NCBI GenBank assembly: GCA_021401465.1
Contig: JADDMT010000169.1
Span: 1-51,797, forward strand
Direction: 5' to 3'
Length of the DNA stretch: 51,797 nucleotides
Source: Teratosphaeria epicoccoides
Taxonomy: Eukaryota; Ascomycota; Dothideomycetes; Mycosphaerellales; Teratosphaeriaceae
Of this stretch, positions 1-10,517 are shown piece by piece (the first letter of the stretch is position 1; the number at the start of each line of letters is the position of its first letter). A program made the translations under genes and the position numbers. The notes below the pieces were generated by a model. It had not been told where the DNA came from, searched no databases, and saw nothing but the letters and a program-made list of their open reading frames with translations.

Positions 1-337
1 TGTCCTAAAGCCATCCCTATATACTAGAGAGCGACAGAGCAGCTCTGTTAGATCTGTCGACAGACCCGACAGATCCGTGTCTGTAGATCTGTGGACTAAC
101 CCTACAGATCTAAGGGTCTGTCATCCCATGACAGATCCCTTCTTCCTTGTAAGCCCATAGATCTGTAGACTAACCCTACAGATCCGGGGATCTGTCCTCA
201 CGTGACAGATCCTTTCTTCTATGACTATGCCTATGACTCATAGTACTCCCATGCCGGTACTATGACTCATAGCACTTAGGACCCACATGATCCTGTATCC
301 TACAGTACTCCGGACAGTACTCCTGACACTTATGACA
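1..337 (-). mobile_element. LTR of Ty3/Gypsy family A, cut by window edge
   Basis: This is the right-hand part of a family A LTR in reverse orientation. It ends in CTTATGACA, the complement of the TGTCATAAG that opens the plus-strand copies. It matches the LTRs at 9251, 31085, 37597 and 51353 along its length and carries the same run of AGATCT-centred hairpins. Its left end and any attached internal sequence lie outside the window, so solo LTR versus element end cannot be decided. Confidence 0.85.
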
Positions 338-631
338 GGTACGTACTTGTAGTTTCCTAATATCTTAATCTACATGTAAACTAAAGGTATTACAAAGCCG
401 CCTAACATGTAACAGGTTTTAAGATTAACCCTAGGGTAATCTTTAGGCCTAAGTTAGTAACCTCTGTCCTGTATTTACTACGAAGATGTTAAGGCATGTA
501 CATGATATGTGTTATATAGGCTATCTACCTGTTTACTCTTATACAGCATAAGTTTACTATATCCTATACCCTATGCGTTCTACATACATTACTTAGTAAG
601 GCTAGGGACATCCTTATAGGAGAGAGCGTAG
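338..631. other. Unidentified AT-rich, RIP-mutated stretch
   Basis: This lies between two minus-strand family A LTRs. It is rich in TA, TAG and CTA, with no open frame and no match elsewhere in the window that I could see. It is either the flank in which the family C LTR (start 632) landed or a degenerate repeat. Confidence 0.4.
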
Positions 632-650
632 TAATATAGTTAATACTAGG
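632..650 (+). repeat. Left end of family C LTR, split by the A' element
   Basis: Seventeen bases at 634-650 are identical to 2402-2418, the start of the intact C LTR at 2400. The first dinucleotide is TA here instead of TG, a RIP-type change. The rest of this LTR continues at 44835-45202, after the A' LTR that ends at 44834. Confidence 0.65.
646..650. repeat. Target-site duplication CTAGG of the A' element (left copy)
   Basis: CTAGG directly precedes the A' LTR at 651. The same five bases (44835-44839) directly follow the A' LTR that ends at 44834. The uninterrupted target, TACTAGGGGGCT, is seen at 2412-2423 in the intact C LTR. Confidence 0.65.
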
Positions 651-1044
651 TGTCATAAGGGTAGATGCTAATAGCAGGAAGGGGATTAGGTGTTAGACTT
701 AAAGAGTAGTAAAGAATATCGACAATAGCAATTGTCATTGTAACTAACTATCCCCTAGGGAAGAGGATTAAAGGATTAAATTAAGCACGAAGCTCCTAAC
801 TACCTAGCCTAAAGCTATCCCTATATACTAGAGAGGTCTAGTAGCTATGTCTGTAGATCTGTAGACTAACCCTATAGATCTAGGTATCTATCCTTACGTG
901 ACAGATCCTTTCTCCTATACATGTCTGTAGGTCTGTAGCCTAACCCTACAGATCCGGGTGTCTGTCCTCCTATAACAGATCCTTTCTCCTATGCATGTGT
1001 TATGACTTAGGCTACGCTACGCGTAGCTTATAACACTCATGATA
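651..1044 (-). mobile_element. LTR of family A, subfamily A' (3' LTR of a minus-strand element)
   Basis: It starts TGTCATAAGG and ends CTCATGATA, where RIP has altered the expected CTTATGACA. It is followed by CTATCCCCCTC, the complement of the purine-rich tract next to family A 3' LTRs, so it is the 3' LTR of a reverse-oriented element. It shares diagnostic bases with 44419-44834, for example AGGATTAAAGGATTAAATT and GAGGTCTAGTAGCT, that the other seven A LTRs lack. It lacks about 30 bp present in that copy. Confidence 0.85.
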
Positions 1045-1126
1045 CTATCCCCCTCTTAGCCTAGCTCGTCTCTAAGCTACCTTATTAGTAATGCGGGGTT
1101 TCTCTTGCTATTCTCTTTACGTAGTA

Positions 1127-1747
1127 ATGTCTTCTCTTTCTACGTTACTACCTTGTGTTATTCTTGACACTAACGCCCCTTTAACGCAGAAACGTAAACG
1201 CTGCGCAAATCGAATCTATTGTCAGGGCAAGGAAAGCATGAAGTCTTGTACTTAGTGTAAGGAGTTAAAGCTTGTTTGTTAAGTGCACATTTCCTTAGGA
1301 AAATGTTTGTACTATTACTTTAGTAACTGTCGAAGTTATAATGCGAAGGTAACAGAGGTCGAATAGAAAAGGTTAGGTAATTAGCAGAAAAGACTAATTA
1401 CTAATCTTAATCATGTAAAGGCTGTCCTTATAGAGGCTTCGCAGAAGATAATAGAGGTGCATGTAAAAGAGATGCGTCTTTAGAAACAGTTAGATGCGGA
1501 CAACTATAAGGTCGAGGATAGTCGTGCTCTTAAAGAGCGTGAGATTAGGGAGGACGAGGCTAAAGAGCAGGTTCTTTAGCAGGCTAGACTCCTCCTTGAC
1601 CTAGATCCTTCGGCAGGTCTTGCTCTTAGTCCTACGACATAGAGCGTAATAGACAGTTTCGCTAACGCATCGTACTAGGGTTTCCTGGACAGTGTAGTAG
1701 CCAAGCCTATTGATGGCGTCCTGTAGGGGCCTAGTCGTAGTTCATGA
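1127..1747 (+). pseudogene. Antisense ORF of family A (A' copy): zinc-cluster plus coiled-coil protein, RIP-broken
   Basis: Here the host element is on the minus strand, so its antisense frame reads on plus. It opens with ATG at 1127, giving MSSLSTLLPCVILDTNAP, 82 bp inside the LTR edge. A basic KRKR stretch follows near residue 22, and then cysteines 41, 44, 51 and 60 in C-x2-C-x6-C-x8-C spacing. The next two expected cysteines are Tyr (TAT), a TGT-to-TAT change. After this comes an E/K-rich coiled coil to about residue 155. Internal stops are nearly all TAG. I placed the end at TGA 1745-1747, but in two other copies the frame runs a few codons further, so the natural end is uncertain. The same start and frame recur at 9171 and 37517. 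It is dead here, but its conservation across copies argues that the frame was once functional. Confidence 0.6.
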
Positions 1748-2399
1748 GGTTCTTCCTAGGTTCGTTTTCTACTTGAAACTCCGTATCTTTTGCTAACAGT
1801 TTTGTAGGTGTTCTAGGGGTTCCTAGGTATTCTCGGTACTACTGTATCCTTCCTATTTTCCTAAGTACTCTCGCTATCTATCTACCTAGCAAGTGTTAAC
1901 AATCTTTTCGACAGTGTACTCTAATTCTTTAATCTTAGGGTCAAGTAATAAAGGTTCCGTTTGTATTGTAGCGTCTAGTACTACTAGTTCTAGCAGAGAG
2001 ATAAAGAACACAGGGTATACTCTCATCTGCTTAGGTAGCTGTAATTCAAAATTACTAGTCCTTTCTTAGCCTTAATCCGGAATGGTCCTAGTTTTATAGC
2101 GTCTAGTTTTTTACTTAGCTTGTCTGATTTAATGTTGTAGCGGAGGAGATATACCTTGTCCCCCTCCTTAAGAATTAGTCCCTTAATTCTTTTACGATTT
2201 ACATACTATGCTATGTTCTGTTAATAGAACTACAGGTCGAGTCGTGCTTCTGTTTGCAGTTAGCGGAGGTGTTCTACCTGCCTAAGTGCTACTAGGTTTA
2301 GATTACTAGTCAAGATGTCTAGAATGTCTTCTATAGCTAATCCGTACGCTATCTGAAATAGCGAGAGTCCTATTAACTCTACTAGCGTACTATTGTATG
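1748..2399 (-). pseudogene. C-terminal end of family A pol (A' copy): integrase tail and chromodomain
   Basis: Reading the minus strand, this matches the end of the better-preserved pol at about 7900-8556, from the late integrase region to the chromodomain. It is full of TAG stops and CA-to-TA changes. The sequence breaks off at 2399, where an intact family C LTR begins in plus orientation. The missing centre of this element (protease, RT, RNase H, most of integrase) is not found next to it. Its gag and 5' LTR appear to be the pieces at 29318-30159, 43976-44418 and 44419-44834. Confidence 0.75.
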
Positions 2400-2758
2400 T
2401 GATATAGTTAATACTAGGGGGCTATTAGAGCCGCATAGGTTCCGATGCCTGCCCTTAGCATGTAGTGACCCTGCTACACATAGCAAGGGGGTCCTTCGTA
2501 CATACGTTAGCTCGTATGTCGTCTAAGTAGGATTAATAGTCGACGTAGGACGCGCTATGTCGCTGACCTTACAGTACCCCTACAGGGTTAGGCTTAGACA
2601 TGCTTTCCCTAATTAAGAGGCGTCAGGGGTTATAAGTACCCTTAATGCTACCTCTGCAATAAGCAGAAAGTAGCGCTGTCTTGTACCTACTAAAAGGTCG
2701 GATTACTCTGTCACACTACGAGATATTTTCATATCATATAGCATATATATCTATATTA
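2400..2758 (+). mobile_element. Family C LTR (5' LTR)
   Basis: It begins TGATATAG and ends CTATATTA, with the final CA changed to TA. It matches the split copy at 632-650 plus 44835-45202 throughout; that copy has an extra duplication of about 23 bp near 45000. After the shared part the two diverge. Here a gag-pro reading frame follows, so this is a 5' LTR. Confidence 0.65.
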
Positions 2759-4805
2759 GTTCTGCTTTCTCCCCCCTGCTTTGTAGTCTAGCAGAGAATA
2801 CTACGATATGTCTAGAGTACTACAAACTCGCAACTAACATGTAGCGAGCGCTATCCTAAGCGCCTGTAATGGCAAAGCTAGCCTAAGTAACTAGCCTATA
2901 GAAGTACCCCCTACGAGCGACACTGTATTAAGCGACAGCTCTGCTAGAGGCTAATTACGTAGCGGACAAGGTAATAGACCCCCTGCATAGGGACTACAGC
3001 TAACCCCGACTATCGACCTAGCCCTTATAGCCATAATTGTCGACTAGGTCGCAAACTGCCTTACAAACTAGAGCTAGAGCTACACTGCTTCTAGTAGCAA
3101 CAACGGCGAGGACGACGAAGACGTCGCTATAAGTAGTACTAATAAACTAGCGGACGAAGAAATCTAGCGAGATTTCATGCTAGGGACCCGCAAAGATAAC
3201 TTACTAGCAGACGTAGACTCTCTGCATGTGCCTGCGAATCTAGTGCCTAAATTTAGGGCTATAGTAGGCTAACTAGGAGGTAGTCGTAATGCATGTAACC
3301 TGAAGCCGTTTAAGGGAGACACCTTAAAGGAGGCTCGAACTTTCTTGCAGGCATGTAAGGCAGTTTTTATGCTTAACCTATGCGGATATTCTATAGAGGG
3401 CGAATAAGTCGCCTTTAGTGTAATGTAGCTCGAAGAGGATAAGGAACCTCGTAACAATTAGCATGAGTAGTATAACCTTATGCGGGTCTATGACAGAATG
3501 TATATATAGGCGGACTTTCGCTAGTTCTGTGTCGACTAGGTCGAGGATCCAGGGAGCCGCGCCCTTACTATGTCTGTCGAGTATAAGAAGGCTAAGCAGG
3601 GGAAGGGACAAATAACCTCTAGCTTCGCTACCTATCTCGCTACGCTTAAGGGACAGATGCTACCCTATACTAAGACATAACGCGTGCGGCACTTACTCGT
3701 TAAACTTGATGACAATCTTCAGAACATAATCATGACTTTTCATGAACTTCTGACAACTTAGCAAGACCTGGTGTCCCTTACGACACGTATAGAGATTACC
3801 TTGAAGCGAAATAGAAAATCGGGTAGCAAGGACAATAAGCGTCTAAGCCCTAAGGACCTACTAAAGGGCCGCTATCACAAGCGCCCTAGGGGTCACGTCT
3901 AACGCGGTAGTTCATTCTAGAGGAGTAAGCCCTCTAAGCTAAAAGATAGTAGCGAGAAGCCTCTAAGTAGCTACTACATCTGCGGAGCGAGGGACTACTA
4001 GGCGGCTTGCTATCCTAAACGAAGTAATAGGAAAAAGGGAAGCAAGGTGTCTGAAACCTCCCTAGAGGGGAGGCGAAAGAAGGACAAGCCCGAGACAGCC
4101 GAATAGCTGCCGCGGGTATCTAAGCTGTCTGTTACTAATAGTGTAGACTCGTGGCCTGCCTAGCGCCTATCCGGTATAGTCCGAGTTAATAGCTTGCTTA
4201 AGCTAGTAGACTATATGTTAGACGACCTTGCGGAGGTTAACGTGATACCCTAGAGGGTAATCGTACGGCTCGGTTTAAAGCCGATCCTAGGAGCCCTACT
4301 GCCTACCATGAAGTCCTTTTAGGGCGAAGGCGTAGCAGCTCGAGGCATGTACAACGTGCGCCTCTAACTCGCGGACTCCTCGGGAGAAGTGCGCGAGACT
4401 AACGAAGGCTTCTACGCTAAAGACGTTCCTAATAAGGAGCTCCTGCTCGGCCGCCCTTAGTGCCACAAGCAGGGAGTCGTTGTTAATAGAGCTACTAACA
4501 ACTAGTTCTATAGCTCTATAGGCGAAGTTCCTGCGGTGCGGATGCATGACGTACATAGCTTCTACAAGGACATGAAGAAGGTCTAATGCATGTATGCGGT
4601 CTACATACGGAACGTTAAGGAAGACGTTACCCTTCTGCCTAAGTTAGAGGAATACGCTGATATTTTCGACGTAGAGGCTACGGCCTATGCCCGGGCCCTA
4701 GACGCGGAACATGTAATTAACCTCAAGGAGGGTTATAATCCTCCGCATTAACCTCTATACCCTATATCGGAATCGTAGCTCGAAACACTTCGAGACTATG
4801 ACCGT
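2759..4805 (+). pseudogene. Family C Ty3/Gypsy gag, protease and start of RT; RIP-broken and 3' truncated
   Basis: A gag frame is readable from about 3300 (PFKGDTLKEARTFLQACKAV), broken by many TAG stops. Near 3975-4015 a CCHC zinc knuckle is visible, but its first Cys, its His and its last Cys read Tyr; each is explained by TGY-to-TAY or CAC-to-TAC. A protease-like region (4200-4560) and the usual entry to a Gypsy RT (EEYADIFD, then the LKEGYNPPH-type segment, 4640-4790) follow. The frame stops abruptly near 4805, where sequence identical to the interior of family A begins. The catalytic RT, integrase and 3' LTR of C are not present in the window. Confidence 0.65.
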
Positions 4806-7800
4806 TCGGGGTAGAGTTCACGCCCTAGGGAGGCTACCTAACCCACGAAGGTATTCAGATTCCACGAGCGCTACGACTCCAAGTCTATCATTTAAAGATG
4901 GAGTACGCAAGGAACGCGCAGGAACAGCGAGGCCAAGAACGAGAACGATCTCTTAGGCCAGAAAACGGTAACGCTTACAGAAGAAGCCGAGACCGCACGA
5001 TCCCTGAACTAGTCCGTGAAGACAGTTATTCGGGAAACGACGAGGTCCGCCGAAATTAGACCTACGGACAGACTAGACAGGGCTGCAACGATGTGCCGCG
5101 ATCGGCGCCAGATACGCGAACAACCTTAGAGTATGGTTGCACATCGACGAGACGCTAGCCAGGGCCTTAATAGATTCAGGATGTACTAGAATCTTCATGA
5201 CGCCCAAGTTCGCTAGGACAGCTAGGATAAAGCTACAGGCAAAAACGAATGCTTTCTCGCTACAAGCGATCGATAGAAAGCCGGTCACGTACAACTAAGG
5301 AGTAGTTGACGAGGAGACTAAGATGATGCCTCTGCGGATAGGACGCTACTAAGAGATGCTCTAGTTCGACATCACGGAGTCGCTAGGCTCGGATGTAGTA
5401 CTAGGGTTGCCATGGCTAAGGAACGCTAACCCCTATATCGACTAGAAGAATGAGAGGATCTAGTTCCTAGAACTCTCAAGATCGATACCTCTACCTGTAG
5501 TGCACGACGCACTAGGCAAGATCGAAATATGTGCTATGACTTCAAGCGAGATAGTAGCCGCCATCAAGGATCCAGAACAGGAAGTACACGTCCTATAGGT
5601 CAAAGCAACGCAATCAGAAGTCAGGGTCGAATTTACAGTTCCCGATGAGTATAAAGAGTTCGCTACTCTTTTCGAGGAAGAACCCGACTAAGAAGCTCTG
5701 CCAGAACACTAGGAGTAGGACCACGGGATACCCTTACTCCCTGGCAAGACACTGACGAAGCAATCAGTTCGCCTGTTATTAGCGGCGAAACTAGAGATTC
5801 TCCGGAAATACCTAGAAGACAACCTCCGGAAAGGCTTCATTCGCGAGTCGTAGTCCCCGGCCGGATATCCGATCCTGTTTGTGCCTAAGGGGGAAGATGG
5901 CTAGCGACTCTGCGTAGATTATCGTGGATTAAATGACATCATGATAAAGAATAGTTATCCGCTTCCTTTGCTCTTAGAATTGCAGGACTGCCTGCAAGGA
6001 GCAATGTGGTTCTTGAAGTTCGACATACCTAGAGCGTATAATCGAATTCGAATTAAGGAAGGCGAAGAATAGAAGACCGCATTCCGAACTAGGTTCGGGC
6101 ACTACGAGTATATAGTCATGCTATTTAGGTTGACAAACGCCCTGGCTACATGGCAGGCATTTATCAACAATGTGCTACGAGAGTACCTCGACGTCTTTGT
6201 GGTTGTATACCTAGACGACATCCTCGTCTATTCCCGGACGATCGAAGAACATAGGACTTACGTACGTAAGGTACTTCAGAAACTCCAGGACTACTGACTA
6301 AAGGTCAAGCCGCAGAAGAGCGAGTTTCATAAGCAGGAAGTACAATTCGTTGGCTACGTAGTAGCATGGAATGGAATCAAGATAGACACTAAGAAAGTCT
6401 AGGTCGTAAAAGAGTAGCCTACGCCGACTAATGTTAAGGAAGTATAGTCCTTCCTTGGATTCGCTAACTTCTATAGGAGATTTGTAGCAAACTATTCGAA
6501 GATCACGGCACCACTTACGACTCTTACGACAAAGGATACACCATTCGTATAGGACGACGCCTAACGGAATGCCTTCGAGGAACTCAAGCGACGATTTACA
6601 GATTAGCTGATCTTACTTGTGTTCGACCCGGATAAGCCTATTACAGTCGAAACAGATGCCTCCGACGTAGCACTCGGGGCATGCTTGAGTCAACTAGGAC
6701 CGAGTAGACGACTACAGCTAGTCGCCTACTACTCGAGGAAATTGTCTAGACCGGAACTCCGATATGACGTCCACGACAAAGAACTTCTAGCCATAGTAGA
6801 CGCCTACAAGGCCTGGCGGGTCTACTTAGAAGGTTCTAAGCACTAGGTCACGGTCTACACAGACCATGAGAACTTGCGATACTTCACAACGACGAAAGAG
6901 TTAAACTGACGACAGGTTCGGTAGAGCGAGGAGCTCTCTAGTTTTAACTGCAAGATCGTCTATCGCAAGGGGACCGATAACGCACGCGCCGATGCACTTA
7001 GCCGCTAGACAGACTACATGAAGGGCGTGAAGCAGGAGAAACATGCTGTTCTCCAGGAAAATAGCGATGGCACGCTAGGAGTTAACCGACTCGCGGCCAT
7101 GACTGTCACATGGACTAGTAGGTTTCAGGACGACCTGAAGAACGCCCTAATCCATGACCTAACTACACTCGCTGTCCGCGACGACATTGATGGACAGGAG
7201 GATTAGGAAGACGAAGACGGAATCCTTCTGTTTCAAGGATTAGTATACGTGCTAACGTCTTTACGATCGGAACTACTACGCCTCCGACATAACGTACCTC
7301 AGGCAGGACACCCGGGAGTGTCTAAAATGAAGCAAATTCTCTAACAAGAATATTACTTCCCTAGGATGAGCAAGGCAATCGAGGACTACGTCTGTTGATG
7401 TGTGACTTGCCGACGAAGTAAGCATGACCATCACAGACTGTATAGGCTACTACGACTACTAAAGGTACCTTAACGGCTATGGGAATCACTCGCTATGGAT
7501 TTTATCGTTAAACTACCTCAGTCGAGAGAACCCGCTACTAATGAGTTCTTCGACGGGATCATGGTAGTAGTCGACCGATTTACTAAGTTCGGGAAATTTA
7601 TCCCTTACCGCGAAGACTTTAAGACTGAAGATATCGCGCATGTCTTCATCAAATAGGTAGTAGCATTACACGGCATGCCACAGGACCTAGTAACGGATCG
7701 TGGATCCGTGTTTACCTCTAACTTCTAGAGAGCCCTGATGAGACAATTCTAGGTCAAACATCGATTAAGTACTTCCTTCTACCCTCAGACAGATAGACAG

Positions 7801-8556
7801 ACAGAACGCCTAAATCAGACGTTAGAACAGTACCTTCGATCCTATGTTAATAGGGACCAGAACAACTAGGTAGAGTTGTTGCTAATAGCATAGCTCGCGT
7901 ATAATAGTACGCCAGCAGAGTCGACAGGACTCTCGCCATTTCAGATGGCGTATGGATCAGCTATAGAAGACATTCTAGACGTCTTAGCTAGTGATTCGAA
8001 CCTAGCAGCACTCGGACGAGTAGAACATCTACGCCGACTACAAACAGAAGCACGACTCAACCTGCAGTTCTATTAGCAGAACATGGCACGGTACGCGAAT
8101 CGTAAGAGAATTAAGGGACTAATTCTAAAGGAGGGGGACAAGGTGTATCTCCTCCGCCGTCACATCAAATCGGACAAACCGAGTAAAAAACTAGACGCTG
8201 TAAAACTAGGACCATTCAGGATCAAGGCTAAGACGGGACCAGTCAATTTTGAATTACAGCTACCCGAGCAGATGAGAATACACCCTGTGTTCCATGTCTC
8301 TCTGCTAGAACAAGCAGCGCCAGACGCCGCACTGCAATCAGAACCCTTACTACTCGACCCTGAAGTAGAAGAACCGGAGTACTCTGTCGAAAGGATTATC
8401 GACACTCGCTAGCAGGACAGACAGCGAGAGTACTTAGTAAAATGGGAAGGATATAGGAGTACCGAGAACACCTAGGAACCCCTAGAACACCTGCGAAACT
8501 GTCAGCAAAAGATACGAAGTTTCGAGAAAGGAACGAACCTAGGAAGAAGATCCTAA
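4806..8556 (+). pseudogene. Family A pol (5'-truncated copy): protease, RT, RNase H, integrase, chromodomain
   Basis: One reading frame runs to TAA at 8554-8556 and is the best-preserved pol here. Visible in order are the aspartic protease ALIDSG (near 5167), RT with YLDD at 6208-6219, RNase H starting ETDASD (near 6650), an HHCC integrase finger (7290-7420), integrase catalytic Asp 7498, Asp 7696 and Glu 7804, and a C-terminal chromodomain (EYLVKWEGY, 8428-8454). The chromodomain places it among the chromoviruses. Dozens of in-frame stops, mostly TAG, come from CAG or TGG by RIP, so no protein is made. The 5' LTR, gag and upstream part are missing. The left edge joins family C sequence directly. 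Confidence 0.9.
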
Positions 8557-9171
8557 GCCACGACTAGACTCCTACGGGACGCCGTCAACTAGCTCGGCTA
8601 TCACGCCATCCAGGAAACCCTAATATGAGGAGTTAGCGAAACCCTCTATTGCGCTCCATGTCGTAGGACTAAGAGCAAGACCCGCGGAAGGATCCAGGTT
8701 AAGAAGAAACCCGGCCTGCGCAAGAGCTTGTTCCTTAGCCTCCTCCTCCCTGATCTCGCGCTCCTCGAGAGCGCGACCATCTTCGACCTCCTAGTCGACT
8801 ACGTCTAACTGTTTTTGAAGATGCATCTCCTTTGCATGCGCCTCTATCATCTTTTGCGAAGCCTTAGCTAGGACCGCCTTTACATGATCGAGATTAGCAA
8901 TTAGTCTTTTCCGCTAATCGCCTAACTTCTTCTATTCGACCTCTGTTACCTTCGCGTTGTAACTCCGACAGTTGCTAAAGTGACATTGCGAACATTTCCC
9001 TAAGGAAATGTGTACCCGACAAACGAGCTTTAGCTCTTAACACCGAGTATAGGACTTCATGCTGTCCTAGCCCTAACGATAGATTCGATTCGCGCGGCGT
9101 TTGCGTTTCTGCGTTAAAGGGGCGTTAGTGTCTAGAATGACACAAGGTAGTGATGTAGAAAGAGAAGACAT
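8539..9171 (-). pseudogene. Antisense ORF of family A: Zn(II)2Cys6-like cluster, basic stretch and coiled coil
   Basis: It is read opposite to pol from ATG at 9171, 80 bp inside the 3' LTR, to TAG at 8539, overlapping the last codons of pol. The start reads MSSLSTSLPCVILDTNAP. A basic QKRKRR stretch lies at residues 21-26. The cluster positions are 41 (Tyr here, Cys at 1127), 44, 51, 60, 63 and 71 (Tyr here, Cys at 37517), giving C-x2-C-x6-C-x8-C-x2-C-x7-C, the GAL4-type spacing. Residues about 75-155 are E/K/Q-rich heptad-like sequence. A pyrimidine-rich stretch precedes the ATG, as in fungal core promoters. There are only a few stops, mostly TAG. In fungi such modules are DNA-binding transcription factors; a role in controlling the element or host genes is inference. 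It could instead be a captured host gene. Confidence 0.65.
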
Positions 9172-9237
9172 CACAGTTTGAAAGAAGAAACAAGAGAAAC
9201 CCCGCACTAATAAGGTAGCTTAGGGACGAGCTAGACT

Positions 9238-9250
9238 AAGAGGGGGATAG
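9238..9250 (+). promoter_or_regulatory. Polypurine tract of family A
   Basis: AAGAGGGGGATAG abuts the first base of the 3' LTR. The same tract precedes the LTRs at 28842 and 37597 and, in reverse, follows the LTR at 651. It is the expected primer site for plus-strand DNA synthesis. Confidence 0.7.
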
Positions 9251-9740
9251 TGTCATAAGTGTCAGGAGTACTGTCTGGAGTACTGTAGGATACAGGATCA
9301 TGTAGGTCCTAAGTGCTATGAGTCATAGTACTGTCATAGGAGTACTATAAGTCATAGGCATAGTCATAGAAGAAAGGATCTGTCACGTAAGGACAGATCC
9401 CCGGATCTGTAGGGTTAGTCTATAGATCCATAGGCTTGTAAGGAAGAAGGGATCTGTCATAGGATAACAGACCCTTAGATCTGTAGGGTTAGTCTACAGA
9501 TCTATAGACACGGATCTGTCAGGTCTGTCGACAGATCTAACAGAGCTGCTCTGTCGCTCTCTAGTATATAGGGATGGCTTTAGGACAGGCAGTTAGGAGC
9601 TTCGTGCTTAATCTTAATCTAATCCTCTCTTGCTTAGAGGAGAGTTAGTTACAAGGTTAACTACTATTGTCGATATTCTTCATAGCTCCCGAGTCTAACA
9701 CCTAGTCACCTTCCTGCTATTAGCACCTACCCTTATGATA
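9251..9740 (+). mobile_element. Family A LTR (3' LTR of the 4806 copy)
   Basis: 490 bp, starting TGTCATAAG and ending CCTTATGATA (CA to TA by RIP). It closely matches 31085-31572 and 37597-38085. It is preceded by the polypurine tract and followed one base later by a fragment of another family A RT, so this element was inserted in, or joined to, an older A copy. Confidence 0.9.
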
Positions 9741-9741
9741 A

Positions 9742-9935
9742 TAACCTCTAGAAAGGCTTCATCTGCAAGTCGTAGTCCCTAGCTAGATATCTAATCCTGT
9801 TTGTGCCTAAGGGGGAAGATGACTAGCGACTCTGCGTAGATTATCGTAGATTAAACGACATCATAATAAAGAATAGTTATCCGCTTCCTTTGCTCTCGGA
9901 ATTGCAGGACTGCCTACAAGGAGTAATATGGTTCT
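9742..9935 (+). pseudogene. Fragment of family A reverse transcriptase
   Basis: It matches about 5820-6015 and 34170-34365 (the region around NSYPLP) at the DNA level, with RIP-type transitions. It has no flanking element ends. It is the visible flank of an older A copy into which the 9251 LTR element was placed. Confidence 0.75.
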
Positions 9936-10408
9936 AAACAAGATGACATAGAGGGTACCGTCCGCTCTAAAAGGAACAGCAGAAAGCATTCTAGTAAGGA
10001 TTATTGTTACGTAGTTAACAAACATCGATACGGAAAACAGGACAGTCGTGGCGGCAGAGGGCTTGTACTATTTTGTGCTTTAGCGGAGTTGTTAATAGCT
10101 CTTACCCTAAAATTGTCTCAATTTAATCATGAAAGCGAAATGTTTCGACAAGGCTTATAGCAAGGTCCATGTTGCTAATTCTGTGGCAAAGCGGATGTGT
10201 ACTAGCTAGAAGTTCAGACTATTAGCGGATGTGATTAGATCGTAGGCTACGACAAGCGTTAGGAACTAGCGAATCTAGTGAAATGAGGAACTTCGCGTAG
10301 ATACGTACGTAGCTAGTTATGCATGTTGTTAATTAGTATACATAGTCTACACGGGCTATCTAGCCGCCTATTAGTCTTCCTGATAGACAGGCCTAGATCC
10401 TAGCACAG
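9936..10408. other. Unidentified, partly RIP-mutated boundary DNA
   Basis: TAG/CTA density falls gradually from here toward 11000. No frame longer than a few dozen codons is open. I recognise no domain. It marks the transition from retrotransposons to the gene island. Confidence 0.35.
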
Positions 10409-10517
10409 AGGGATAGGCGTGAGACATGCGCACGGACACTTAACTGCTCTGCTAGAGCGACTATCTACGCCCTTGTATCTAGGGTTCTCATTAATTTGCT
10501 CGAGGTAGTGTCCTCTT

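Noticed and set aside
8160..8405. Minus-strand ORF opposite the pol C-terminus
   Set aside because: The plus-strand frame here is integrase tail and chromodomain linker; the antisense frame is Ser-rich shadow sequence and is separate from the conserved antisense ORF that begins at 9171.
4806..8556. Altered genetic code with TAG as a sense codon
   Set aside because: TAG stops occur in retrotransposon frames only; island genes use normal stops, and RIP of CAG and TGG explains the bias.
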